Positions 35,412 through 44,376 of a stretch of 64,000 nt of DNA are shown here, piece by piece; the first letter of the stretch is position 1, and every line of letters begins with the position of its first letter. The notes beneath the pieces are model-generated. The model did no database searches. It saw only the letters and a list, made by a program, of their open reading frames with translations, and was not told the DNA's origin. The position numbers and the translations under genes are program-made. This DNA comes from Bacteroidales bacterium UBA6267 (GTDB lineage Bacteria > Bacteroidota > Bacteroidia > Bacteroidales > UBA1556): NCBI GenBank assembly GCA_002440745.1, contig DJVB01000021.1, positions 1 to 64,000 of the forward strand. The letters run 5' to 3'.

Positions 35412-37589
35412 TTATTTAACCATTACAGGCTTAGAATAAACAGCATTGTTTAGGAAAAACTTGAAGTAGTAAATACCTTCACTAAGATCGTTTACATCAA
35501 TAGTTACTTGTTGTGAACCAGAATTAATCATTCCGAGATTCACTTTGCGCACTTCTTGTCCAACATTATTGATGATGGAAACTTCAACCACTTGGGCTTG
35601 ATCCAAATTGAAAGTGAAATTTACATTGTCAGTAGCAGGATTTGGGAAGCAGGAAGAGATTAAATCTTCGCGATAGTTTTCAGCAATACCAAGATAAACG
35701 CTTCCAATGGCAGCTTGATGAACAACTTTTGTAGTATTATCTTGCACCCAGCATACAACTGTTAAATCAGAAAATCCTTCAACAGAATGCTCAGTAGCAT
35801 GGTTTATTGGTGTTGTGGCATCAGCTGGAAGACGATAATTGCCTTGGAAAGTATATCCAAAATACTCATTAATTGGAGTATTAGCAGGGCCTTGAACGGT
35901 TGTTCCTGAAGCATTTGGAAGCATTTTTTTCATTACCCAGAAGAACTCTGTTTCACCGTTCGACTTCTTATTTTTGGTAGTCCTTTGCTCAACAATTGCT
36001 ACATGAAGTTTAGTGGTTGCAGGAAGAGACATTTTTGGATCGACCGTTACACCAACGTTGAAATGATGTGTATTTGTGTCAATGACCATAGTAGCTTCTA
36101 AACCAACAAAAGCAGGAGTATTATAAGCAGCGTCAAAATCTGCTTGAGTAGCTGATGATGAATTTCCATCATAACCTCCATCGATATATTGGTGAGGAAC
36201 AGAACTTACGCCATAAAAATTTCGTCTTGTGCCACCTTCAGCGGTATAGTATGGATCACCGGTTCCAGGCCATGACATTTGATATTTTACACAGGCCCAT
36301 TTTCCCACATTTGCGTCTAAAATATTTTGAATCACAATGTTGCCATTTACACAAGGAGCACAAGTTGAACTGGTGAATGTTTCCATAAGAACAACTCTTG
36401 GAACGCTTGATGTAGGATCGTAACCAACTGTGCTGACAGTTATTGTATCGTTTCCTGTAAACTGATCCGGTACTCCATTTGGATTAGCTGTCCATACATT
36501 TATTGTATGAGAACCTGCAGTTGGAACCCAAGGCGTAGAGTGGTTATAATTGTAAGTTGCCATGCTGGCAATATTGACACCGGTAACATTTTGAACCACA
36601 GGTGTTCCACCGTCAACAGAATAATATAAGTCGAAGGAAGTAATTGGAACAAGACCGAAATTTTTAATCTGACCCTTAATATCCACATTTTGGTTTACTG
36701 GAACTAATGCTCCAACATCTAAATTGTTTACTGCTAAGTCAAATGAGTCAGGAATTACAGATGCTAAATCGTAACCGAAAATGATACTGTTTTGAATTAA
36801 TCCTCCTAAGGTTACGGTTGAACCAACAATATTAGGTTGAATCCATAATCCACCACCAAGATTTCCGGCAACTGTAATATCAGTTGTAACATCATGAGCA
36901 ATACCGGTTTGAGTTCCGGTAGAAACCTTGATTTGACGGATGGTTGTGTTTTCGGCTGAAGTTGCAGAAATTGCCCAAATAAATGGACCACCAGGTGTAA
37001 CGTCATCGTAGGCTGTGCCATAAGTGGAGTTTAGTCCGTGAGATGTAGATGCAATTGTGCTTAAGGTAGTTCCGGTTCTGCTAACAAGTTTTAAATCAGT
37101 GCTCCAGTCACCAACCCAGAATCCACCGTCATTATTATTTGCTGCAGGATCGTAACAAATATTTCTGACGTTTACAGGAGAGGTGATAGTGCTAATTAAT
37201 GAAGGTACCAAAGTGTCAAACTTCATTTTGTAAATTACAGTTGATGCTTTTCCACCATAAAAATAGGTTCCATCGAATGCCAAATCGCGAAGACCAGTGA
37301 CGCCAGGAATAGTAAATCCGGCAACTAAGGTTCCTTGCAAATTGTATTTATAAATAGAGTCACCATTCCACTTTGTTACATAAAAATAGGAGCCGTCAGT
37401 TTCGCAACCTGCCATTCCAGAGGCAAAGACATGGTGAGTAAATTGAACAGTCCACGCGCCCTTTGTGGATGATTTCATGTTTGTGTTGTTTGATGGATTT
37501 GGGTCTCCATCCATATTTGCGCTAAAAGATTGACTATTAGCTACAAAAAACAACATTAATCCGATAATTGTAAAGGTAAATTTTCTCAT
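35412..37589 (-). CDS. T9SS cargo protein with propeller-like and Omp28-like domains
   Basis: 725 aa with a signal peptide (1-19, VANSQS). Residues ~45-270 look like a beta-propeller (YFYVTKWNGDSIYKYNLQGT, GLRDLAFDGTYFYGGKAS, GGFWVGDWSTDLKLV). A CARDB-like domain is at ~285-390. An Omp28-like thioredoxin-fold domain (~395-620) has ETFTSSTCAPCVNG, a CxxC near 410. A type A sorting domain is at ~650-725 (SSCFPNPATDNVNFTF, LSEGIYYFKFFLNN, KPVMVK). Likely surface-exposed. Independent transcription unit with its own promoter and terminator. Confidence 0.9.
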   Translation of the reverse strand: MRKFTFTIIGLMLFFVANSQSFSANMDGDPNPSNNTNMKSSTKGAWTVQFTHHVFASGMAGCETDGSYFYVTKWNGDSIYKYNLQGTLVAGFTIPGVTGLRDLAFDGTYFYGGKASTVIYKMKFDTLVPSLISTITSPVNVRNICYDPAANNNDGGFWVGDWSTDLKLVSRTGTTLSTIASTSHGLNSTYGTAYDDVTPGGPFIWAISATSAENTTIRQIKVSTGTQTGIAHDVTTDITVAGNLGGGLWIQPNIVGSTVTLGGLIQNSIIFGYDLASVIPDSFDLAVNNLDVGALVPVNQNVDIKGQIKNFGLVPITSFDLYYSVDGGTPVVQNVTGVNIASMATYNYNHSTPWVPTAGSHTINVWTANPNGVPDQFTGNDTITVSTVGYDPTSSVPRVVLMETFTSSTCAPCVNGNIVIQNILDANVGKWACVKYQMSWPGTGDPYYTAEGGTRRNFYGVSSVPHQYIDGGYDGNSSSATQADFDAAYNTPAFVGLEATMVIDTNTHHFNVGVTVDPKMSLPATTKLHVAIVEQRTTKNKKSNGETEFFWVMKKMLPNASGTTVQGPANTPINEYFGYTFQGNYRLPADATTPINHATEHSVEGFSDLTVVCWVQDNTTKVVHQAAIGSVYLGIAENYREDLISSCFPNPATDNVNFTFNLDQAQVVEVSIINNVGQEVRKVNLGMINSGSQQVTIDVNDLSEGIYYFKFFLNNAVYSKPVMVK

Positions 37590-37620
37590 GCGTTTTAATT
37601 TATGGTTAATAAATAAGGTA

Positions 37621-37628
37621 CAAAAATA
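37621..37628 (-). promoter_or_regulatory. -7 element of the 35412 gene
   Basis: Minus strand TATTTTTG followed by TACC, 32 bp before the ATG at 37589. Confidence 0.55.
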
Positions 37629-37665
37629 AGGATATTTTAATCCAATCCTAAAATATTTATATTTT

Positions 37666-38277
37666 TTACATAAATAGCAAACTTATAAGGCCAATTATGC
37701 CAATTGATGCTCCTAACCATACTTCTGTGTGTGTATGAGCTTTAAGTACAAGCCTTGAAGTCATTACGATTCCCAAAACTAAAAAGGAGATTATAAGGTA
37801 AATGGTTGTATTCAGGTCGAAAATGATATGTATCAGTAAAAACCAAGGTAAGGACATAGATACTCCTGCTGCGTGAGCTGAGATTTTAATTCTATAGTTA
37901 ATTATTGTGAGTACTAAGACGGTTATGGCCGACATTGCAAAAAGTAGAATTATCAAATAGTGCATTCCTGCAATGCTACTTAGGGATATTGCTGAAAATG
38001 AATAAAGTACTACCATCAAGAGGTAGGGGAGTGGTCGTTGTTTTTGATTTGAGATATGAAAGCTATCAATAATTGCGAATTTTTTTAATTGCCAAAGTGA
38101 AAGTAAAGGCAGAATAACTATCACAACAATTATATAACCAATCAGATAAAGTTTAAAATCGTTGTTATATCGCTGCATCGAATAGACCGGTAAAAACAAA
38201 CTATGGGCTAAAAGATAAACCGGTACCACGATAGGATGCAGGAGATAAGAATAGAATTTCGCAAAAATTGTCATCAT
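37666..38277 (-). CDS. PAP2-superfamily-like membrane protein
   Basis: 203 aa with about six membrane helices. A degenerate PAP2 pattern can be read: NQKQRPLPY (the RP of motif 1), KISAHAAG (SAH in place of SGH, motif 2), and SRLVLKAHTHTEVWLG (SRxxxxxHxxxEvxxG, motif 3). PAP2 enzymes dephosphorylate lipid phosphates such as undecaprenyl diphosphate; the His residues are present, so activity is plausible but unproven. It begins 3 bp after the rpoN stop. Confidence 0.78.
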   Translation of the reverse strand: MMTIFAKFYSYLLHPIVVPVYLLAHSLFLPVYSMQRYNNDFKLYLIGYIIVVIVILPLLSLWQLKKFAIIDSFHISNQKQRPLPYLLMVVLYSFSAISLSSIAGMHYLIILLFAMSAITVLVLTIINYRIKISAHAAGVSMSLPWFLLIHIIFDLNTTIYLIISFLVLGIVMTSRLVLKAHTHTEVWLGASIGIIGLISLLFM

Positions 38278-38280
38278 AAG

Positions 38281-39738
38281 TTATAGCTCTTTCCGCATTC
38301 GGGCTACTGGTATGCCTAATTGTTCTCTGTATTTTGCAACGGTTCGGCGTGCGATATTATAGCCTTTTTCTTTGAGAATTTCCATGAGCCTTTCGTCAAT
38401 CACAGGATGCTTCTTGTCTTCAGATTCAATAACATCCATAAGAATTTTCTTTATCTCCCGCGTTGAAACTTCCTCTCCTTCTGTATTCGTCATCGATTCG
38501 CTGAAGAAGCTTTTCAATGGAAAGGTGCCAAAATTTGTTTGGACATATTTACTGTTAACAACTCGTGAAACTGTGGAAATATCCATTCCAATTGATTCGG
38601 CTATGTCTTTAAGAATCATAGGTTTAAGTTGTGTTTCATCGCCTGTTTTGAAGTATTCCGACTGATGATTCAGGATTGCTTCCATAGTCATCAAAAGTGT
38701 TTGTTGTCGTTGCTTAATAGCATCTATAAACCACTTTGCCGAATCGATTTTTTGTTTAATAAAAAGTACGGCTTCTTTTTGCTTTTTATCCTTAACCTTT
38801 GATTTAGAGTAAGTTTCCAGCATTTCTTTATATGATCGGCTAATATTAAGGTCTGGTGCATTCTTGCTATTCAAACTCAACGTCAAGCCATTGTCGTCGC
38901 TGCTGACTAAAAAATCGGGGGTGATGAAATGATTTACCTTTATGGTTTCGCTTAGGGAATTGCCAGGCTTTGGATTCAATTTCAAGATTTCATTTATTCC
39001 ATCTTTCAATTCCTCTTCCGTAATACCTGACTTTTTTATGATTTTTTCGTAATGTTTCTTGCTAAACTCGTCGAAATAGTTTTGAATGATATTCAATGCT
39101 ACGTCAATAGATTCATCTTCTTCATCTATTTGCCGAAGTTGAATTTCAAGACATTCTTGCAAAGTTCTGGCTCCAATTCCTGAAGGATCAAGGGTTTGCA
39201 CGATTTTTAACACAGATTCGATTTCTTCCACATCTGTCATAAGATTTTGAGTGAAGGCGAAATCGTCAACCATTGCTTCTAAATCGCGTTGCAAATAGCC
39301 CGAATCATCTAAGTTGCCAATGATGAAATCGCCAATAATGCGTTGACGTTCAGTAATATTTTTTAAGTGAAATTGTGAGTAAACTAAATCGTGAAAGGAT
39401 TTGCCTCCGGCATAAGGAATAGTTCGATCTTCTTCATCTTTTCCCTGATTGTTGATTTGATATTTATAATCAGGAAGGTCGTCTTCGTCCATATAATCTT
39501 CCAAATCAAATTCGTCATCCGAACTCGAATCCGAATCATCATTCTCGTATTCGTTATTCATATCATCTGCATAGTCATCGTCCGAATCGGAAGCGTCTTC
39601 AAGCGCCGGATTTTCTTCTATTTCTTGTTTAATCCTTTGCTCTAAAGCTACAGTAGGCACCTGCAACAATTTCATTAATTGAATTTGCTGCGGCGATAAC
39701 TTTTGTTGAAGTTTTTGTTGTAGCTTCTGTGATAACAT
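38281..39738 (-). CDS. rpoN: RNA polymerase sigma-54 factor
   Basis: 485 aa. Region I is Gln/Leu-rich (LSQKLQQKLQQKLSPQQIQLMKLL, with EENPALE). Region II is a very acidic stretch (~48-90). The core-binding and HTH domains follow (LKNITERQRIIGDFIIGNLDDSGYL, DPSGIGARTLQECLEIQL), and the RpoN box ARRTVAKYRE near the C-terminus recognises the -24 element. All parts are intact. A dedicated activator lies 9 kb away at 48546-49820. Confidence 0.97.
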   Translation of the reverse strand: MLSQKLQQKLQQKLSPQQIQLMKLLQVPTVALEQRIKQEIEENPALEDASDSDDDYADDMNNEYENDDSDSSSDDEFDLEDYMDEDDLPDYKYQINNQGKDEEDRTIPYAGGKSFHDLVYSQFHLKNITERQRIIGDFIIGNLDDSGYLQRDLEAMVDDFAFTQNLMTDVEEIESVLKIVQTLDPSGIGARTLQECLEIQLRQIDEEDESIDVALNIIQNYFDEFSKKHYEKIIKKSGITEEELKDGINEILKLNPKPGNSLSETIKVNHFITPDFLVSSDDNGLTLSLNSKNAPDLNISRSYKEMLETYSKSKVKDKKQKEAVLFIKQKIDSAKWFIDAIKQRQQTLLMTMEAILNHQSEYFKTGDETQLKPMILKDIAESIGMDISTVSRVVNSKYVQTNFGTFPLKSFFSESMTNTEGEEVSTREIKKILMDVIESEDKKHPVIDERLMEILKEKGYNIARRTVAKYREQLGIPVARMRKEL

Positions 39739-39799
39739 AATTTATGGTTCTAAAACGTTTGCAAATTAAAGAATATTCTAATTGCTAATTCAATTCATT

Positions 39800-41239
39800 T
39801 TAAAACTCTGCCGATTTGGGGAAACGTGGGAAAGGTATAACATCACGTATATTTCCCATTCCTGTGATGAAAAGCATAAGTCGCTCAAAACCAAGCCCAA
39901 ATCCGCTGTGAGGAACAGTGCCAAATCTTCTGGTGTCTAAATACCAAAACATTTCTTCTTCAGGAATGTGCATGTCTTTCATCTTCGAAAGTAGCACTTC
40001 GTAACGTTCTTCCCTTTGCGAACCTCCAACGATTTCACCAATTCCGGGGAATAAAATATCCATAGCTCTCACCGTTTTGTCGTCCTCATTAACTCGCATG
40101 TAAAAGGCTTTTATTCCTTTAGGATAGTCAGTGAGAATTACAGGCTTTTTAAAGTGTTTTTCAACCAAATATCTTTCGTGCTCACTTTGTAAGTCGGCTC
40201 CCCATTCGTCAATAATATACTCAAATTTCTTTTTCTTATTATGATTTGAGTTTTTCAATATTTCTATGGCTTGAGTGTATGTAACTCTCTCAAAATCATT
40301 GTTTACAACAAAAAGCAATTTCTCGATAAGTTCTAATGATTTTTCTTCGGCCTTTTTCGTTTTTTCCTCCTCTTGCTGCCGATTGCTTAAAAACTCCAAG
40401 TCTTCGCGGCAGTGGTCAAGGATATATTTGATAACATATTTTAGCATGTCTTCGGCCAAATCCATATTGTCATTTAAATCATAAAAGGCCACTTCCGGTT
40501 CAATCATCCAAAACTCAGCAAGATGTCGGGTGGTATTCGAGTTTTCGGCTCTAAAGGTTGGCCCAAACGTGTAAACTTTGCCAAGTGCCAAGGCGGCTAA
40601 TTCGGCCTCTAATTGTCCGGATACGGTCAAATTTGTCGGACGGCCAAAGAAATCTTCGCGGTAATTCACTTTGCCTTCTTCGGTAAGCGGTGGATTTATG
40701 TCTGGTAAAGTAGTTACTCGAAACATTTCTCCTGCACCCTCAGCATCTGAGGCTGTGATGATTGGCGTGTGAATATTGTAAAAACCTTGGTTGTTGAAAT
40801 ATTGATGAATAGCAAAAATCAAATTATGCCTGATGCGGTTAATTGCACTAAAGGTGTTGGTTCGGAATCGCAAATGAGCAATTTCGCGCAAAAATTCTAA
40901 AGAGTGTTTTTTGGGCTGAAGAGGATATTTTTCCGGATCTGCCGACCCAATAAGTTGAATTTCTGTGGCCATTAACTCAAATCGCTGCTTCCCTCCCTGC
41001 GAAAACTTTAAAGCACCTTTTGCAATTAGGGATGCTCCAACGTTGATACCTTTCATCGATTCTTCACTAAGTACTGCAAAATCAACTACTATTTGTATTG
41101 ATTCCAAGGTGCTTCCATCATTTAATGCAATAAAGGCTACATTCTTACTGCCACGGCGATTTCTGACCCATCCTCTAACTGTTGCCTGTTCAATTTCGGT
41201 TTCGCTGGCAATTATCTCTTTGATTGTCTTTGCTTTCAT
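39800..41239 (-). CDS. asnS: Asparaginyl-tRNA synthetase
   Basis: 479 aa class II synthetase charging tRNA-Asn. N-terminal OB-fold anticodon-binding domain (~15-110, VRGWVRNRRGSKNVAFIALNDG), motif 2 FRAENSNTTRHLAEFWMIEPE and motif 3 GFGLGFERLMLFITGMGNIRD, ending RFPKSAEF. Length is standard for AsnRS. A promoter-like GTACTTTGCGG lies 30 bp upstream on the minus strand. Confidence 0.97.
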   Translation of the reverse strand: MKAKTIKEIIASETEIEQATVRGWVRNRRGSKNVAFIALNDGSTLESIQIVVDFAVLSEESMKGINVGASLIAKGALKFSQGGKQRFELMATEIQLIGSADPEKYPLQPKKHSLEFLREIAHLRFRTNTFSAINRIRHNLIFAIHQYFNNQGFYNIHTPIITASDAEGAGEMFRVTTLPDINPPLTEEGKVNYREDFFGRPTNLTVSGQLEAELAALALGKVYTFGPTFRAENSNTTRHLAEFWMIEPEVAFYDLNDNMDLAEDMLKYVIKYILDHCREDLEFLSNRQQEEEKTKKAEEKSLELIEKLLFVVNNDFERVTYTQAIEILKNSNHNKKKKFEYIIDEWGADLQSEHERYLVEKHFKKPVILTDYPKGIKAFYMRVNEDDKTVRAMDILFPGIGEIVGGSQREERYEVLLSKMKDMHIPEEEMFWYLDTRRFGTVPHSGFGLGFERLMLFITGMGNIRDVIPFPRFPKSAEF

Positions 41240-41268
41240 TCTATTTAGTTCATAATTTAAAGTGGCCG

Positions 41269-41276
41269 CAAAGTAC
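41269..41276 (-). promoter_or_regulatory. -7-like element of asnS
   Basis: Minus strand GTACTTTG followed by CGGCC; a near match to TAnnTTTG, 30 bp before ATG 41239 and downstream of the orphan terminator at 41327. Confidence 0.45.
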
Positions 41277-41323
41277 CGAATTTTTTGGAAATCTTTTAAA
41301 CCAATCTTTGTCAGTTATCTATA

Positions 41324-41460
41324 AAAAAAAGTCCCTCGAAGGGGACTTTTAGCACAAATAACACTAAATTGGTGGGATGTTGAGAACAAACCTCTTTCTT
41401 GTTTTGGAGGGTTTGCTTAGTTGTGACGTGCTGAGGTTTGCTTTGTTACAACTTGTCTTA
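41324..41460 (-). ncRNA. Candidate small RNA ending at the orphan terminator
   Basis: Between divergent asnS and DUF502 genes a minus-strand transcript would end at the 41327-41350 hairpin. Upstream of the hairpin CAAACCTC (41440-41433) can pair with GAGGTTTG (41394-41387), and the adjacent AGCAC (41432-41428) with GTGCT (41355-41351), a pseudoknot-like arrangement. I see no known RNA family and no clear promoter, so the 5' end is a guess. Confidence 0.3.
41327..41350 (-). terminator. Orphan intrinsic terminator upstream of asnS
   Basis: AAAAGTCCC (41327-41335) pairs with GGGACTTTT (41342-41350); the minus strand continues with eight U. No annotated gene ends here, so it implies an unrecognised minus-strand transcript. 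Confidence 0.75.
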
Positions 41461-41490
41461 AATTATATTTTTCATACATAACTTAATGCG

Positions 41491-41498
41491 TAGTTTTG
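41491..41498 (+). promoter_or_regulatory. -7 element of the DUF502 gene
   Basis: TAGTTTTG followed by CAC, 46 bp before the ATG at 41544. Confidence 0.5.
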
Positions 41499-41543
41499 CA
41501 CATTATCTTATTCTTAACTATCTAAATCATCTATTTTCGTGTT

Positions 41544-42122
41544 ATGAAAAGAATTATAAAAATTGTTTGGCATTACTTCTTGGTTTATTTTGGTCAAGGG
41601 TTATTATATCTTTTGCCATTAGGATTGACCGTGTTTATTCTAGTACTGATTTTTCAGAAAATTGACACTATCTTTGAATTTGATGTCCCCGGATTGGGTT
41701 TGATTACCTTAGTTGGCATAGTCACCGTTGTTGGGTTTTTAGGTTCATTTTTCATTTCAAGTCCTCTGTTTAAATATTTTGGAAAATTAATCGATAGAAC
41801 TCCAATAATAAAAATGGTTTACAATGCCATTAAGGATTTGATGTCGGTTTTTGTGGGAAATAAAAAGAAATTTACGGAGCCTGTTTTGGTGCGCCTCTCC
41901 GAAAATATTGATCTTGAGCAAGTTGGATTTATAACGCAAAACAATTTGAAAGAGCTTGGTATTGAGGGAGCTAAAGTTTCAGTTTATATGCCTTATTCCT
42001 TTAGTGTTGCCGGCACAGTTTATATCGTTCCGGCCAAAAACGTAACAAAGCTTAATATTAAACCCCAAGAAGCATTGAAATTTGTGGTTTCCGGCGGTTT
42101 CTCTATTTCGGAAGAAAAATAA
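41544..42122 (+). CDS. DUF502 family membrane protein
   Basis: 192 aa with two N-terminal membrane helices (~15-40 GLLYLLPLGLTVFILVLIF; ~52-75 LGLITLVGIVTVVGFLGSFF), then TPIIKMVYNAIKDLM and a soluble domain with PVLVRLSENIDLEQVGFITQN and VYMPYSFSVAGTVYIVPAKNV, the DUF502 pattern. Function unknown in bacteria; plant relatives are COV-like membrane proteins. Single gene with its own promoter. Confidence 0.9.
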   Translation: MKRIIKIVWHYFLVYFGQGLLYLLPLGLTVFILVLIFQKIDTIFEFDVPGLGLITLVGIVTVVGFLGSFFISSPLFKYFGKLIDRTPIIKMVYNAIKDLMSVFVGNKKKFTEPVLVRLSENIDLEQVGFITQNNLKELGIEGAKVSVYMPYSFSVAGTVYIVPAKNVTKLNIKPQEALKFVVSGGFSISEEK

Positions 42123-42189
42123 GAAAATTAAGATTTGGTTTTTGTATTATTTCAATTGAAAACCTGAAAAACTATTATTCTAAGTGCCG

Positions 42190-42218
42190 TTTGTTAGGTG
42201 TTTAATGACCTACTTTCG
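42190..42218 (+). promoter_or_regulatory. Probable promoter of the HAD gene
   Basis: TTTG (42190-42193) and TACTTTCG (42211-42218), 17 bp apart; one mismatch in the -7 element. 20 bp before ATG 42239. Confidence 0.4.
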
Positions 42219-42238
42219 CCGCGTAAAACAGTGAAATT

Positions 42239-42940
42239 ATGTTGGCATCAAAGAAGCATTTGTTTTTCGATTTAGATCGCACACTTTGGGATTTTGAAAC
42301 CAATTCGGTGGAGACCTTTAAAGATATTTTTCAAATATTTAACCTTCAACAACTTGGAATTGACGATTTTGATAAGGCTTTAGAAACTTATCGCGATATA
42401 AATAACCATCTATGGGAGGAGTATCGGTCTGGTTTTATTTCCAAAGATTTTCTTAATGTAGAACGCTTTCATCAAACTTTGCAGTTCTTTGGGATTGATA
42501 ATCGGCAACTTGCCGGTGAAATTGCACAGCGTTATATTTCTATCAGTCCCACTAAAAAAGCACTTTTCGATGGTACCCATGAGATTTTATCTTATCTGAA
42601 ACAGAACGGGTATAATTTGCACATAATCACCAATGGATTTCCTGAAGTTCAGCATATTAAGCTACAACAATCCAATTTGAAGCAATATTTCTCGGCGGTG
42701 GTAATTTCGGAAGAAGTTGGGTGGAAAAAGCCGGCGGCTGAGATATTTTACAAGGCGTTAGAAATGGCTGAAGCTACTGTTGATGAATCAGTTATGATTG
42801 GTGACGATCCTGTCGTTGATATTCAAGGTGCCACTGATATTGGAATGGAAGCCATCTTTGTGAATCATCATCAAGAACCTTTCTGTGATTTTTGTAAATA
42901 TCAGGTTAGTCATTTGCTGCATTTAATGGATCTTTTTTAA
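42239..42940 (+). CDS. HAD-family pyrimidine nucleotidase, YjjG-like
   Basis: 233 aa cytoplasmic HAD phosphatase. Motif I FFDLDRTLWDF (nucleophile and acid Asp), motif II ITNG, motif III lysine in VGWKKPAAEIFYKAL, motif IV MIGDDPVVDIQGA. The DRTLWDFE start and cap size match YjjG/YfnB house-cleaning nucleotidases that remove non-canonical pyrimidine monophosphates. Confidence 0.9.
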   Translation: MLASKKHLFFDLDRTLWDFETNSVETFKDIFQIFNLQQLGIDDFDKALETYRDINNHLWEEYRSGFISKDFLNVERFHQTLQFFGIDNRQLAGEIAQRYISISPTKKALFDGTHEILSYLKQNGYNLHIITNGFPEVQHIKLQQSNLKQYFSAVVISEEVGWKKPAAEIFYKALEMAEATVDESVMIGDDPVVDIQGATDIGMEAIFVNHHQEPFCDFCKYQVSHLLHLMDLF

Positions 42941-43044
42941 TCACACGGAGTAAATTTTTTCATACATAATTTTTAGATGACAAATTATTGACTATTTTTG
43001 TTTTACAATTTTGGTTGAGATATAATATTTAGAATTAGCGAATT

Positions 43045-43389
43045 ATGTATAAAATTTATCACAATCCTCGCTGCCGAAAGAGTAGGGAAGGTTTGAAATA
43101 TTTGGAAGACAATGGTTTAACCTTCGAGATAGTTAAATATTTTGAGGAGCCTTTATCACATCAGGAATTGGCTGATATTGTCTCGAAATTGGGTGTTGAT
43201 GCTGAGTCCTTGGTCCGCAAACAAGAGGAAGAATATAAAAAGCATTTTAAAGGTAAGTCTTTTTCCAATGAGGAATGGATAGATATACTGATTAAGTTTC
43301 CCAAATTACTAAAGCGTCCGATAGTGGTTCGGAATCGAAAAGCTGTTTGGGCTGAGCCGGCAAATAGAATTGCCGAATTGCAAGGTTAG
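43045..43389 (+). CDS. ArsC-family reductase (arsenate reductase, glutaredoxin type)
   Basis: 114 aa thioredoxin-fold protein. Catalytic Cys in YHNPRCRKSREGLKYL (C10), plus KRPIVVRNRKAVWAEPANRIAEL with the Arg used by ArsC. It could be a true arsenate reductase or the related YfgD/Spx-like group; no arsenite efflux gene is nearby, which favours a general thiol role. Its last 4 bases overlap the stop of the convergent membrane-protein gene. Confidence 0.88.
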   Translation: MYKIYHNPRCRKSREGLKYLEDNGLTFEIVKYFEEPLSHQELADIVSKLGVDAESLVRKQEEEYKKHFKGKSFSNEEWIDILIKFPKLLKRPIVVRNRKAVWAEPANRIAELQG

Positions 43390-44258
43390 GATTTCGTAGT
43401 TTGAAAATCTCGCATGTATTTAGAATAGTACATCGTGAGTAAATATACGAAAGCAACAGATGCGACCCCGATAAGTGCTTTGTACATTGCAGGGGCAGTT
43501 AGCGAAATTCTCAATAATATCGTTGCAATCGTGAATGCGGAATACCTGAAAAGTACCATATACGACAAATTGTATCGTAACGAAATTAACACAATCATCA
43601 CATCGAAGAAAATCATCACTGAATAAAAAAGTGTAAAAAGATGGAAAACGTCAGATTGATTAATAAAAAGGAAGGCGTCATAGCCTATCAAACCGACAAA
43701 GATCAGAATTAGTAACAAAGAGAGAACTTTTTTAATTTCAATAAACTGATTTTGTTTATCTTGATTAGAAGTGATGCTCTTATGAAGTTGAAGCTTTTTG
43801 ATATGATAAATGCCGATAAAAATTAATAATGCTCCTGCTGCGTCAAAAAGCATTGGGTAAAAATGGGAGATTAAATTGCTCCAAATTTCGACTTCAGAAA
43901 ACTTCTCAATACTTTTGAAAACGTCTCTAAGTAGAATTAGTGAGAATATTTCAAACTGTTTTATCATGGAACTTGATACCGATCCGGGAAGTACAAAAAT
44001 TAGGGAGAAAATTTCAAAAATCAATAGAATCCAAAAGCTTATTACTATTGCTGCAAAATAATTTGTGGGAATGTATTCAGTTAAATATGAATGAATTAAC
44101 CCCATTCGATTGAGGTGGATTAAGGCAAGCGATATTAAAAAAATAAAGAATATTAAAGTGCCAAGAAGGCGGTGGTTGCGGTCGCCATGCCAATAATTTT
44201 CGATGTTATTGTAAAAAAAACTAAGCCGCGTAATGGTTTTTCTGATGATTCGTTGCAT
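43386..44258 (-). CDS. Integral membrane protein of unknown function
   Basis: 290 aa with about seven hydrophobic segments (e.g. LLGTLIFFIFLISLALIHL, AAIVISFWILLIFEIFSLIF, LLLILIFVGLIGYDAFLFI, MVLFRYSAFTIATILLRISL). A soluble charged N-terminus (~25 residues) precedes the first helix. I recognise no family. Tail-to-tail overlap of 4 bp with the ArsC-like gene; no terminator between them. Confidence 0.7.
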   Translation of the reverse strand: MQRIIRKTITRLSFFYNNIENYWHGDRNHRLLGTLIFFIFLISLALIHLNRMGLIHSYLTEYIPTNYFAAIVISFWILLIFEIFSLIFVLPGSVSSSMIKQFEIFSLILLRDVFKSIEKFSEVEIWSNLISHFYPMLFDAAGALLIFIGIYHIKKLQLHKSITSNQDKQNQFIEIKKVLSLLLILIFVGLIGYDAFLFINQSDVFHLFTLFYSVMIFFDVMIVLISLRYNLSYMVLFRYSAFTIATILLRISLTAPAMYKALIGVASVAFVYLLTMYYSKYMRDFQTTKS

Positions 44259-44320
44259 GATTCGGATTTAGTTAAACACAGGCAAAGTTAGTTAAATAAA
44301 TAATTGAATACCAAAATAAA

Positions 44321-44349
44321 AAAAGCCCATGCTTGAGCATGAGCTTTTT
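44321..44349 (-). terminator. Terminator of groESL
   Basis: AAAAGCCCATGC (44321-44332) pairs with GCATGAGCTTTT (44337-44348; one G-U), 4-nt loop, U-rich on the minus strand. Confidence 0.88.
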
Positions 44350-44376
44350 ATTTAAATGGTGCTTTTGTTGAGAAGA

